NCBI GenBank assembly: GCA_024398875.1 | Contig: JAKSIJ010000002.1 | Coordinates: forward strand, 62,001 to 126,000 | From: Fibrobacter sp. | GTDB taxonomy: Bacteria > Fibrobacterota > Fibrobacteria > Fibrobacterales > Fibrobacteraceae | DNA: 64,000 nucleotides | Reading direction: 5' to 3' | In this document: piece after piece, positions 34,780 to 44,700 of the stretch | Layout of the letters: each line of letters starts with the position of its first letter | Position numbering within the stretch: the first letter of the stretch is position 1 | Notes under the pieces: generated by a model | Told to the model about the DNA's origin: nothing | Databases searched by the model: none | The model's input: the letters and a program-made list of their open reading frames with translations, nothing else | Translations under genes and position numbers: made by a program

Positions 34780-35482
34780 TGCGTTTGCCTGCATTTTGCT
34801 TGTTATGCTTTTATTTGCTTCGCCAAAGTCTTTTGCCTTGGAATTATTTCCCTATGCCTTGGATTATGGGACGAATCCGGCAAAATTTATTGAACCCTCT
34901 TTTGGAGGTGTCTTTTGGATGTCTGCGGGTGGTTCCGACCTTTGGTGGGCGGAAACTCATGGGGAGTGGAAAATCAAAAAGTTGGGCATTCATTTTGCGG
35001 AAAAATATCTGTCAATGGATTCTCTTTACCGCGAAAATTTTTCAAATGTGAATGTCTCACTACAAGCAAAATACTTTGCGGTTGGGGTTGGTTACGGATT
35101 TTCTGCAGACTGGATTCCGGGAAGAGAAGCCTGGCTTCGGCATCAAATTAGTCCAGGAACTTCATTTTTCTGGAATGATTTCCAGTTGGGCGTATGGGGG
35201 TGTGGTTACACCGATGAATCCTGGACGCTTCTGAATTCCTTGGAATGGCGACCTTCACCTCATTTCTTCGCTACATTTATCACGGATTACACTTCCTTCG
35301 ATTTGGGCAACAGCCTGTGCTTTGAATATGGCTGCCTCACTTCCATTTATCGTTTTCCTAGTTTCTCGTTTTCTGTAGCGCTGACACTATTTTGGGGAAA
35401 GTGGGAACTTGGGGGAGCCCATGGATTTGGCGGGGAAAATCAAAGTTGGCATTCATTTTCTGTGGAGAAAAAGTTATTTTGA
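34745..35482 (+). CDS. Predicted small outer-membrane beta-barrel-like protein
   Basis: A 245-residue exported protein. Starting at ATG 34745 a basic, hydrophobic signal (ALFCVRNAFACILLVMLLFA then SFALE) is visible. The mature part alternates polar and aromatic residues and is rich in Trp, Phe, Tyr and Gly (SDLWWAETHGEWKI, VGVGYGFSADW, SVALTLFWGKWELGG), and ends with SVEKKLF, a terminal-Phe strand typical of barrels. No family recognised. It is translationally interleaved with the lamin-tail gene and followed by the PAS protein 6 bases later. Confidence 0.62.
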   Translation: MKRWWALFCVRNAFACILLVMLLFASPKSFALELFPYALDYGTNPAKFIEPSFGGVFWMSAGGSDLWWAETHGEWKIKKLGIHFAEKYLSMDSLYRENFSNVNVSLQAKYFAVGVGYGFSADWIPGREAWLRHQISPGTSFFWNDFQLGVWGCGYTDESWTLLNSLEWRPSPHFFATFITDYTSFDLGNSLCFEYGCLTSIYRFPSFSFSVALTLFWGKWELGGAHGFGGENQSWHSFSVEKKLF

Positions 35483-35488
35483 TTTTGT

Positions 35489-36736
35489 ATGGAATCCATT
35501 GCAGGTACAAATTGGGCGGTTATTCTCGGCTTTGTCAGCGGCTTTTTGGCTGTGGCCTGCGTTATCCTGATTATGCTTCTTCGGGATGGACGTCGCCGCC
35601 AACTGTTTTACCGGCGATTTGATAAGAACCTCAATGAATTTATGGTGGTCTTTTCTCAGGGGTTGGACTTTCTTTATGGGCTTCCCGTTTATTTGACGGA
35701 CCCTCTTTTTGATAAACTGAAAAAGGGAAAGTTGCTACAAGATGTATTGAACGACAAAAATTGGGGAAGGTTGAAGCTCTTTTTAGATGAAACGGAAAAA
35801 CACTTTGACATGCCCTTTGTCTTCTCTATTGTGGATGATGTTTTGGGTGATGTCTGGTACGAACTTCGCTGCTTTGTTGAGCGGCATTCCTCTGGAGAAA
35901 TCCACTATGTATGTCTCTTTAAAAACATCACAAAGGAACTGGAACTTCGCAGGGAAAAAGAACGGGTTCGGGATAGTCTGGATTCTCTTCTGCAGAATAC
36001 GGGGGACTTTCTTTGGAGTCTTGATGCGGAGACCCGTGAGTTCAGCCTTCTTACGCCGTTGATTGATGAAGAACATCGGCTGGTGCCTCAATCTGTTGGC
36101 AATGTGGATTTAGAGAAGATGATGCCAGAATCGGATTACGAGATGTTCAACAAGGTTTTGAACGACCGCATTGTGAAGTATCGTGAATATGGTACGCGAA
36201 GTGATGGCTACGAAACCATGAAACTCCGGTTATTTGGTTCCGATAAATTTTTGGTGTGGTACGGTTTCCGTGGAAAGTTGGTTCATGATGAGAATGGAAA
36301 ACTCCAATTCCGCGGAACAGCGCGAAAGATGGACATGGTTCTGGAAAACCCCAATTTAGGGGATACCACTGATTCCATGCTTTCGGCTGTACTTTCCTTC
36401 CCGGATGTGCGAATTTTCTGGTTGGATAGGGAGTATAAAATCCAAGGCTGCAACCAGGCTTTTGCTACGGATGCAAAAATCGTGAATCTCACGGATGTTT
36501 ACGGGAAATCTCTGGATTCTGTAGTGAGTATCAAGTTCCTGCCCTATTTCAACAAAGCGATTTCTGAGGTATTCGCCAATGGTAAGAGCGTAACTTGGAA
36601 GGGAAGCTTTGATAGGGATGGACGAATTCTGATGATGAATGTAACTTTGGTGAGAGATGGTTCCGGTAAAGGCCTCTTTGCCATGGGAACCTACTTGATT
36701 ATAGGCGAAAGCGAATTTAAGGATGAATTAAATTAA
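35489..36736 (+). CDS. Membrane-anchored PAS-domain protein without output domain
   Basis: A 415-residue protein with one N-terminal helix (AVILGFVSGFLAVACVILIML), then three PAS-like segments (about residues 45-150, 165-275 and 290-405). Visible PAS features include CLFKNITKELELRREKERVRDSL (the usual linker helix), GDFLWSLDAETREFSLL, and IFWLDREYKIQGCNQAFATDA. No kinase, GGDEF, EAL, HD or methyl-accepting domain follows: the protein ends 20 residues after the last PAS. It may regulate partners by direct binding. Sequence otherwise unlike its neighbours. Confidence 0.65.
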   Translation: MESIAGTNWAVILGFVSGFLAVACVILIMLLRDGRRRQLFYRRFDKNLNEFMVVFSQGLDFLYGLPVYLTDPLFDKLKKGKLLQDVLNDKNWGRLKLFLDETEKHFDMPFVFSIVDDVLGDVWYELRCFVERHSSGEIHYVCLFKNITKELELRREKERVRDSLDSLLQNTGDFLWSLDAETREFSLLTPLIDEEHRLVPQSVGNVDLEKMMPESDYEMFNKVLNDRIVKYREYGTRSDGYETMKLRLFGSDKFLVWYGFRGKLVHDENGKLQFRGTARKMDMVLENPNLGDTTDSMLSAVLSFPDVRIFWLDREYKIQGCNQAFATDAKIVNLTDVYGKSLDSVVSIKFLPYFNKAISEVFANGKSVTWKGSFDRDGRILMMNVTLVRDGSGKGLFAMGTYLIIGESEFKDELN

Positions 36737-36772
36737 AACAACGGGCTCTTCATGGGCCAAAACGAGGACAAA

Positions 36773-37225
36773 ATGAAAAAGCTGATTATCCTTTCTATGG
36801 CGGTTCTTTTTATGACGGCAGGTTGTGAAGAATCTGAAAAACAGGTGGCAAAAGAAGCCCCGGCGGCAACACCTGTGCAACAGGCTCAGACGGTTGCTCC
36901 GGCAGAACCCGCAGCACCTGCGGCACCGCAGGCAACCATTGTGAATGTGGATTGGAATAAGGCGCTGGAAATGCAGAAGGCGGGCGCCTTCCTGGTGGAT
37001 GTTCGCACCCCTGCCGAAGTTGCCGAAGGTATGGCTCCCGGTGCCGCTAACATTCCGCTCCAAGAAATCACTCAGCGTTTGGCGGAATTCCCTAAGGATA
37101 AGGATGTGGTGGTTTACTGCCGTAGCGGTAAGCGCAGTATGGCCGCTTCCCAGTTCCTCATTGATAACGGTTATGAACACGTGTTCAATGTGGTGGGTGG
37201 ATTCCTCGCTTTCCCTGCAAAATAG
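36773..37225 (+). CDS. Rhodanese-domain lipoprotein
   Basis: A 150-residue lipoprotein. The signal ends in the lipobox MTAGC (residues about 12-16). An Ala/Pro-rich linker (about 25-58) leads to a single rhodanese domain with the active-site loop VVYCRSGKRS (C116) and the CH2-like AFLVDVRTPAEV. It could transfer sulfur or bind thiol ligands in the periplasm. ATG at 36773 has GAGG 5 bases upstream. Genes on both sides are co-directional. Confidence 0.87.
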   Translation: MKKLIILSMAVLFMTAGCEESEKQVAKEAPAATPVQQAQTVAPAEPAAPAAPQATIVNVDWNKALEMQKAGAFLVDVRTPAEVAEGMAPGAANIPLQEITQRLAEFPKDKDVVVYCRSGKRSMAASQFLIDNGYEHVFNVVGGFLAFPAK

Positions 37226-37245
37226 TTGCTTAGAAATTGCATGAT

Positions 37246-38373
37246 ATGATGGAATTCATGCAACAGGCTTTTGACGAGGCGATTCTCGCTGTGGGAATCA
37301 GCCGGCCGAACCCTCCCGTGGGTGCGGTGGTTGTGGTGCCTTCTATTGATGGTGGCTTCGCCGTTGTAGGGCGGGGGCATACCCAGAAACCAGGTGGAGC
37401 ACATGCAGAAGTCATGGCCCTTCGTGATGCGGGTGATGCTGCAAAGGGTGCGGATTTATTCGTGACCTTGGAACCCTGCTGCCATTACGGTCGCACGCCA
37501 CCTTGCACAAAAGCCATTATCGAGGCTGGAATCAAGCGGGTGTTCTTTGCCCATGCGGACCCGAACCCTCAAGTTCGCGGGAAGAGCCGTAAAATTCTGG
37601 AAGAGGCAGGCGTAGAAGTCTTTGAAGAATTGGAAGCCTGCGATGACCGCGGCTTGTTTGCGGAGATTTCTCGCTTTTATGAAGCTTACGATTACTTTGT
37701 CTGTAACAAGGCTACGTTTGTAGAAATAAAGTCGGCGATTACTCGAAATGGATTCATGGCGTACGCTGATAAAAGCCCCTTGAAGATAACGGGGGAGGGT
37801 GCGGATACCTGGAATCATGAACTCCGGAGTTTCTCCGACGGAATATTGATTGGAATGGGAACGCTCCTCCACGATAATCCCAGCTTGACGGTGCGTTTAG
37901 CAGAAGGAAACAATCCTGTAAGGATGATTCTTGCGGGGCACCATGTGTTCACTGCGGAAGAATTCGCATCGCTTAAGGTATTTGCGGAATGCGCCCCAGA
38001 TGCTTGTGCCGCTGGCACGGATTGCCCGATGGTGATACTTTATAGTTGCGTGGAGCAGCCTGCGTTTGAATCTGTCGCATGCAAAAATACCATGGTGCAA
38101 GTGGTTCATCTACCGGACAAAACCTTTGAAGAAAATTGGAAAACCGTTCTGCGTGATGCGTACAGTCGCGGTATGCATCGCTTGATGGTGGAGCCGGGCG
38201 CGGCCCTTGCTGCGAGCCTCTTTGAATCGGGCCTTTGGAACCGCCTTGACCTTTGGCGCTCCGATGATGAAGTTGATGATGGCCTTCCATACCCAGAACT
38301 GCCGGCTGCAATCGTGGCTTCGACTTCTGGCATGATAGGGAAGGATGTGCTGACGGTTTACTATCCAGACTAG
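37246..38373 (+). CDS. ribD: Bifunctional riboflavin biosynthesis protein RibD
   Basis: A 375-residue two-domain enzyme: diaminohydroxyphosphoribosylaminopyrimidine deaminase (residues 1-150) and 5-amino-6-ribosylamino-uracil reductase (150-375). Deaminase zinc motifs are GGAHAEVMAL (HAE) and LEPCCHYGRTPPC (PCCHxGxTPPC). The reductase half has AITRNGFMA and the DGILIGMGTLLHDNPSLTVR stretch that binds the ribose-phosphate substrate. Start is ATG 37246 or 37249; a TTG at 37237 is less likely. It is 14 kb from ribE-ribBA-ribH, so the pathway is split. Confidence 0.93.
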   Translation: MMEFMQQAFDEAILAVGISRPNPPVGAVVVVPSIDGGFAVVGRGHTQKPGGAHAEVMALRDAGDAAKGADLFVTLEPCCHYGRTPPCTKAIIEAGIKRVFFAHADPNPQVRGKSRKILEEAGVEVFEELEACDDRGLFAEISRFYEAYDYFVCNKATFVEIKSAITRNGFMAYADKSPLKITGEGADTWNHELRSFSDGILIGMGTLLHDNPSLTVRLAEGNNPVRMILAGHHVFTAEEFASLKVFAECAPDACAAGTDCPMVILYSCVEQPAFESVACKNTMVQVVHLPDKTFEENWKTVLRDAYSRGMHRLMVEPGAALAASLFESGLWNRLDLWRSDDEVDDGLPYPELPAAIVASTSGMIGKDVLTVYYPD

Positions 38374-38408
38374 CTCGTTCGGGTAGTCGCGGCAGTCCAG
38401 AAATAAAA

Positions 38409-38428
38409 AAACAGCCCGAGGGCTGTTT
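38409..38428 (+). terminator. Terminator of ribD
   Basis: AAACAGCC pairs with GGCTGTTT around CGAG, preceded by an A-run and followed by TCT. It lies 36 bases after the ribD stop. Confidence 0.7.
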
Positions 38429-38781
38429 CTACCCTGTGCAGTTAAAAAATCCTAGGCGACCTGAGCACATAAAGATTCGCAAGTCCGTTGCTGCTTTCGC
38501 CCTGGCGATTTGCCCACAAATAATCATTGCGCAGGGCCTAGGAACCCGTAAGATAGATAAAATTTGGCGTTTTCCAAGGTGCTTTAGAACGTTTCTTGCA
38601 ATTTTTAAGGATAAAGGGTAAAAATGGGGTGTAAAATACCCCTAAAATGTATACGAACGTAAACATTCCGTGAAACACCACCCTTTGCATTGATTATATT
38701 TAGTGTGTGTAAACTGTAAACTTTCCCTATTCCAGGATGAAATAGTGGAAAGTGGATGGACCTTTTTTTTGAGGTGTGTGT
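38429..38781 (+). promoter_or_regulatory. Long leader/promoter region of the cadherin-repeat gene
   Basis: No supported gene lies in this stretch. TATATT at 38695-38700 is a probable -10 box. The leader then holds a 12-pair hairpin with one bulge (38720-38753), whose 9-base loop CCAGGATGA exposes a Shine-Dalgarno-like AGGA. A true GAGG box at 38771-38774 precedes the ATG by 7 bases. The upstream half (38430-38690) is AT-rich with no clear structure. Confidence 0.45.
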
Positions 38782-41700
38782 ATGTGGTCATTGAAGAAAA
38801 ACCTGACCGTTCTGGCAGTGCTGGTTGGCACCGCTATTTCTGCATGGGGTGCTGACATTTGGCCGTTGTATTTTGACGACGTTGGAACTCGAAATGCTAA
38901 TGGTTCCTATTCTCATGAAGACTCCCTTTTGCAGCAGACCTATTGGGAGTATTTGCTTAAGTTCAAAATGTGGGGGACTACTGGCATCAAAATTTCTGGA
39001 ACGGACGATGTGTTTGGCGATGTAGTTGGGTGGACGGGTACTGCTAACGGTGATCTTGATGCTTCTCAAGCGCGATTCAAATTAGGGGGCCCAGTCATTG
39101 TTGGCGGAAATTTGAAATTGGCAAATGATGATATAGAACTTTATTCTGGTCCAGTTCGGGCGACAAATTTTTATGGAGGAGCAAGAGGAAAATATGCTGG
39201 TCAATATTGTATTTCTGGCACCGCAGATGCTAATGCACGGAATGGTATTTTAGGTGGTAGTGAATATCTTCGTACGGGTGCCGATGCACAAACGGGAGCT
39301 TGTGATGAGAGCGAAGTACCTGCGGTGTATTCCTTCCTTAAAGTTCCGACTGTTGGAGGTACGCATAGTTATACGGATAGAACTTCAATATCAACAGGAA
39401 CTTCTGGTGTTGCGTATATTGACGTTCCTCCAGGAGATGGTATGTATGACATATACATGCAATCCATATCGCTTGGAGATGTTAGCCATTTGTACATTCG
39501 CATGCCGGCATCGGGACGATTAACACGAATTTTCTTACAAAACATGTATATAGGGCAGCATGTCTCTATTTCAGTGCAATATGTGGGGGAAGGGTCTGTA
39601 TATAATTATGAAACAAAACAATATTCCTCTGGAACGAGTGCTCGTGACATCAGTAATGCTGAATATGCGGGGAATTTGATGTTTTATGTTCCCAAAGATT
39701 TGACTATGGGAGGTGGTGGAAGCAGTAACATTCAAGGAACATTTATATGTAAGGGAACTTTGTCATTGGATGGACACATAACGATGGCAGGTCAATTGAT
39801 TGCAGATTATTTGAAGATTCCTCAGGGATTTAGAGCGACGGATTTTCACTTCGTTCCCTTTGACCCTCCTCTGGTTTCCTTGAACATGGCTGTGGACCAG
39901 CAGTTGGTAGAACGGAAATATCCCGCTGGGTCCAAGGGTGATACTTTGGCCATTAAACTTACCAAGGCCCCCACAACAGATGTTACCTTCAAGTATTGTT
40001 TTGTATTGGATGGAACTGAGGAAACTGGTTCTGCTAAAGCTACTATCAATGACTTCAGTGTCGACACAGTCTCGATGAAATTGTGCAAAAATGATGGAAG
40101 TTCATATGGTGAGGCTCTGATTAAGGCGGGAGATCTTTCTCCTCAAACACCAATATTGATTTGGATTTTTAATGATGAGCTTGTAGAAAACATAGAGTCG
40201 TTCAAATTGAAAGTCTGGGACTTAGAAGGCGGAACGTTTAGTGACAATTCGCGCGAATGGGATGTCCGCTTCTATATCAACGATAACGATAGTGGTGATC
40301 CGGTGGAACCGGTTTGCCCGACGGGACTTGTGTTTACAGGGAACGAAGATGAGTTGTGGTCTATAGGCGATTTTGAAGTCCCGCTGCAGAGAAACAGTGC
40401 TGGTGCGGGCACTACCGACTTGTTTGATATAACTATCACCAGTGTCCCTAAGGGTTCTTTCAATTATAGCGTCGGAAGTACGGTTAGTTCTACAACAATC
40501 TTTAATGGTGATCTTAAGTACCAGGGAAAAACTGATGAGTTTGGAGTTCCAGGATCGGACTATGAATATACAACGGTAAAATTCACCGTGACTGCGGTGG
40601 GTGCCACTACATCTGAATGCTCTATGAAGATAAAATTGAAACCGGTCAATGATGCGCCCACTGTTCCGGGGTTGGATATTTCTATTAGAGAAAATGCTCC
40701 GATGGATTCCCTCATTGGTCAGGTTATAGGCAAAGACAAGGAAAATGACCCCTTGTATTACGCGTTTACCTATGGCAATGTGGGAAACGCTTTCAGAATA
40801 GACAATGCCGGGAAGATTTATGTCAATAGTGTCATTGATTACGATGCCTTTGCTGCGGGCCAGGCTCGGTATCCTCTAGTTGTTTCTGTTTGCGAGAAGG
40901 CTTTCTCTACGGATGCAAGTGGCAATCCTGTTTGTAAAGATGCTCTTTCCGGCTTCAACTATGTCAACATCACCATCCTCAATGAGAATGAGGCTCCGGT
41001 GCTTGTGGCCAATAATGGCACGGTTTATGAAAATGCTGCAAAGGGAACCACGGTGGGCAGTGAGGGCGGAAAGGCTCATGTGGAAGCTTCTGATCCGGAA
41101 GAAGATTACACTAAACTGAAATATGAGATTATTGATGGTAACGTCAATAATGTATTTACCATTGATAACGAGGGCTACCTTATTGTCAACGGAACCATCG
41201 ATTATGAAACCAAAAAGCAGTATACGCTTAAGGTTCGTGTGACGGACAATGGTGATGAACAGGGCAAGAATGTCAAGTCTGCAGAAACGACTGTCATTGT
41301 GGATGTCTTGAATGCAGAAGAACCCCCTGCTATGCGGGATACAACGCTCTCTGTTGCTGAAAATTCCAAGGCGGGAACTTTGGTTGGAGTCCTTAAGGCT
41401 ACGGATGTGGATACGGATTCCAAGAATTTGGTGTACACCATCACGTCTGGTAATACGGCTAGCGCCTTCGAAATTGTGGGCGACACCCTTAAGGTGAAGG
41501 GCTCCCTGGATTACGAAAACATTTCTACCTACACGCTGAATGTTACGGTTTCTGACGGTACCAATACCATAGGGGCGAAGGTTACAGTTAATGTCACTGA
41601 TGTGAATGAAAAGCCGACCATCAACGATGTGACGGGGAAGGTTCCGGAGAATGCACCAGCGGGTAAACTTGCTTCTCAGATATTCGCGACGGATCCTGAA

Positions 41701-44700
41701 AATACAGAATTGGAAATGTCCTATACCATTTTGGGTGATACTGCTGCTGTCAAGTATTTCAAGGTGCAGAAGGATTCCGTGGTGACTCTCCGTACCCTTA
41801 CTGCCATTGATTATGAAACACACAAATCTTTCGAATTCAAGATTGTGGTGACGGACAAGGGTGGCAAGAAAGATACGGCTGATGTCAAGATCACCGTGGA
41901 ACCTCAGAACGAAGCTCCCTCGGCGACGGGCTTTACTGCAACTCTGCTAGAAAACGATGTTCCCAAGGATGCTCTTGGTACCATTAAGGTTAAGGACCCG
42001 GATGAAGGCGATTCCCATACCTTCTTAATTGCTGCCGGTAACGAGGAAGGCTTCTTCAAGTTGGATGCATCCGGCAATTTGTTTGCAGTCAAGGCTGTGG
42101 ATTACGAGTATGCGGATTCCTATACGCTGTATGTTGTGGTGAAGGATAAGGGTGGCCTTGAAGCTCGCACAGAAGTTACCGTCAAGGTTGTTGACGTGAA
42201 TGAGGCTCCTTCTACTGCTGATAAGAACTTCACCGTGAAGGAAAATCAGGATGCTGGCACTGTTGTGGGTGTGGTTCCTGTTTCTGACCCGGATGAAAAG
42301 GCGGACTTCAAGCAGAACAAGTTTGAACTGGTTGAAGGAGATGTGGAAGACTTCAAGATTAATTCTAAGACTGGTGAGATTACCACAGCAAAGTCTTTCG
42401 ATTACGAAGCGAAAACGACTTACACGCTGAAGGTTCGCGTCTATGATCAGGATGGCAATGAAGCCTTCTCTAATGTGACGGTGAATGTTCAGGATGTGAA
42501 GGAATATTCCAAACTCGTCATCACGCGTGCTGAAACGGAAAGCGGCGAGAAGGGTTGGGACAATCCCACAGACGCTCTGTATATCAACGAGACTTCCATG
42601 ATTCTTCAGTGGACTGCCGATGGAGTCCGTATGCCGGATACCTTGGTAGAAAACCTCCATGAAGGCTACAACACCATTACCATTTCCTATAAAGATCCGA
42701 AGAAAAATGAAGGCGCTTCTGTTCAGCAGGTGGTATTTGTAAGCACCAAGACACCTGTTGTTACCGTGAATACGAAGGTGGAAGAACAGGAAGAGGGAGA
42801 CGTCTTTACCATTGTAGAAGACAAGGTCCCCGGCGATTCCAGTGTTTATTCGTCTTCAAAGAAAAATGACATTGTGATTACGGTGAAGGAACCTGTTTTG
42901 GATGAGACCTATACGGAGACCAGTTGCAATTGGAACACGAAATCCGTGACGGTTGAAACAACGCTGGAACCTGTAAAAGTCCCTTCTACGGCTGTTTCTG
43001 CTTTGAATTCTGTTGTGGAAGCAGGTGTGTATCTGAACGAAAATCCAAGCACTCCTGTAACGCATACTCCTTATAATGGAGATCAGGTCAAGGTCTCTTA
43101 CACCGATAAGGTGGGTAATACGGAAGTCCAGGTTTCCTATGTTACCGATGAAAAGGGTAATCCGGTCAAGGAAACGGTGGTGGATATGAATGGCAACATC
43201 CAGACCATCGAAGTGATTACGGTTTCCACTGAGGTTATGGTGGGTGACCAGAAGGTGACTATCTCTTATATGGCCGATGCCGCAACGGGTCAGCCGGTGA
43301 TTACACCTGCTGCAGCAGGCATTAGGGGTGATATTTCTAATTACACGAATCAAGGTACGGGCTCCAGCGTGGATCCCAGTAGTTCTGCATCTGGCTCTGG
43401 TACGGGAACGGGTTCTGGTACAGGTACGAAACCGGGTTCCAGTGGCTCTATTGCAGGTTCCAGTGATTCCGGAAGTGGCTCTGGCACGGGAACAGGTTCT
43501 AGCTCTAGTACAGGCAAAAAGCCTGGCTCCAGCAGTTCTATTGCGGGCTCCAGCAATTCTGGAAGCGGCTCTGGTAACGGCTCCAGCGATTCTGGTTCTG
43601 GTAACACCATAACCTTGCCGCCTATTTCTTTGGATGGCATCTTCACGGTGACTTACGACTATACCACAAAGGTCAAAGGTGTAGAGACAACGTTGCAAGT
43701 TTCTTATCCGATTGATGAAAAGGGAAATGTGGTGAAGGATGCCGATGGAAACGTTGGCTATACTGTGAGTTATACCTATCAGAACGAACTGGGCAACAGT
43801 TCTTCTGAATCTGTATTCATCGTGGTTGACATCATCCCGCCTAAGGTTGAAATTCTCTATCCGGCCCCGGATACAGTCCTCTACTCCAATTCTGTGGATG
43901 TGAAGTGGACGGTGGATTACGGCGATGGTCGCGGTCCCATTGTTCAGGATACTCTAATAACCCAGGGCCTTGAAAAGGGTGTGAACGCCATTGTCCGCTT
44001 CTATGTGGATAAGGCGGGTAACATGGCTTCTGATACGGTCTTTGTGGTGATGAAGAATGCGAAGGATGTGGACATTCAGATTGAATCTCCCATCACGACG
44101 ATTACCACTAAGGATGTGGAAGAACGCTATGCCTCTAAGGTTCCTGAAAAGGGCCAAACGTTCTCTGTTTCTGTGTATAGTCCCAAACTTGGTAAGGAAG
44201 TGGAAACCCAGGTGGGTGGTAGTTTCAAGACGAAGGAAGGCTCTGGTGATGAACCGTATCCTGGTGTCGAGAAACACTTAGGCCCCACGCTTTCTATCGA
44301 AACCAAGATGCCGGTGATTAGCAGTATTACAGGTCTTGCTACATTGGATGATTTGATAGGTAAGGATGGACTTGTAAACTTGGATGGTGTCGATGCTGCC
44401 AATAGCCAAAAGGTGTCCATTGATGACTTTGTGTTGGGATATAAGAACTCCAAGGGTGAACAGGTGGACTTCTGTACGGAAGAGTTCCGTGAAGACTATC
44501 GTGCTGCAAAGGGAGATATCAGTCGTTTGAATATGTACACCTCTACAATGAGCATGAAACTCTGGGTGTATACATCTCTGGGTCAGTTTGTGGACTACTT
44601 TGAGTTTACCCAAGAAGTTGATGATCCTGACTTGGTCAGTGATGCTGGTATGTTAAAGTTGTTCTTCGAACAGAAACCGGATAAGAACGGAGATCTGCGT

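Noticed and set aside
38436-38621. A 61-codon plus-strand frame between ribD and the giant gene
   Set aside because: No ribosome-binding site and no protein-like composition; it begins right after the ribD terminator.
40876-41823. A 315-codon minus-strand frame opposite the cadherin repeats
   Set aside because: Caused by the repetitive codon pattern of the repeats on the plus strand; no start signal.
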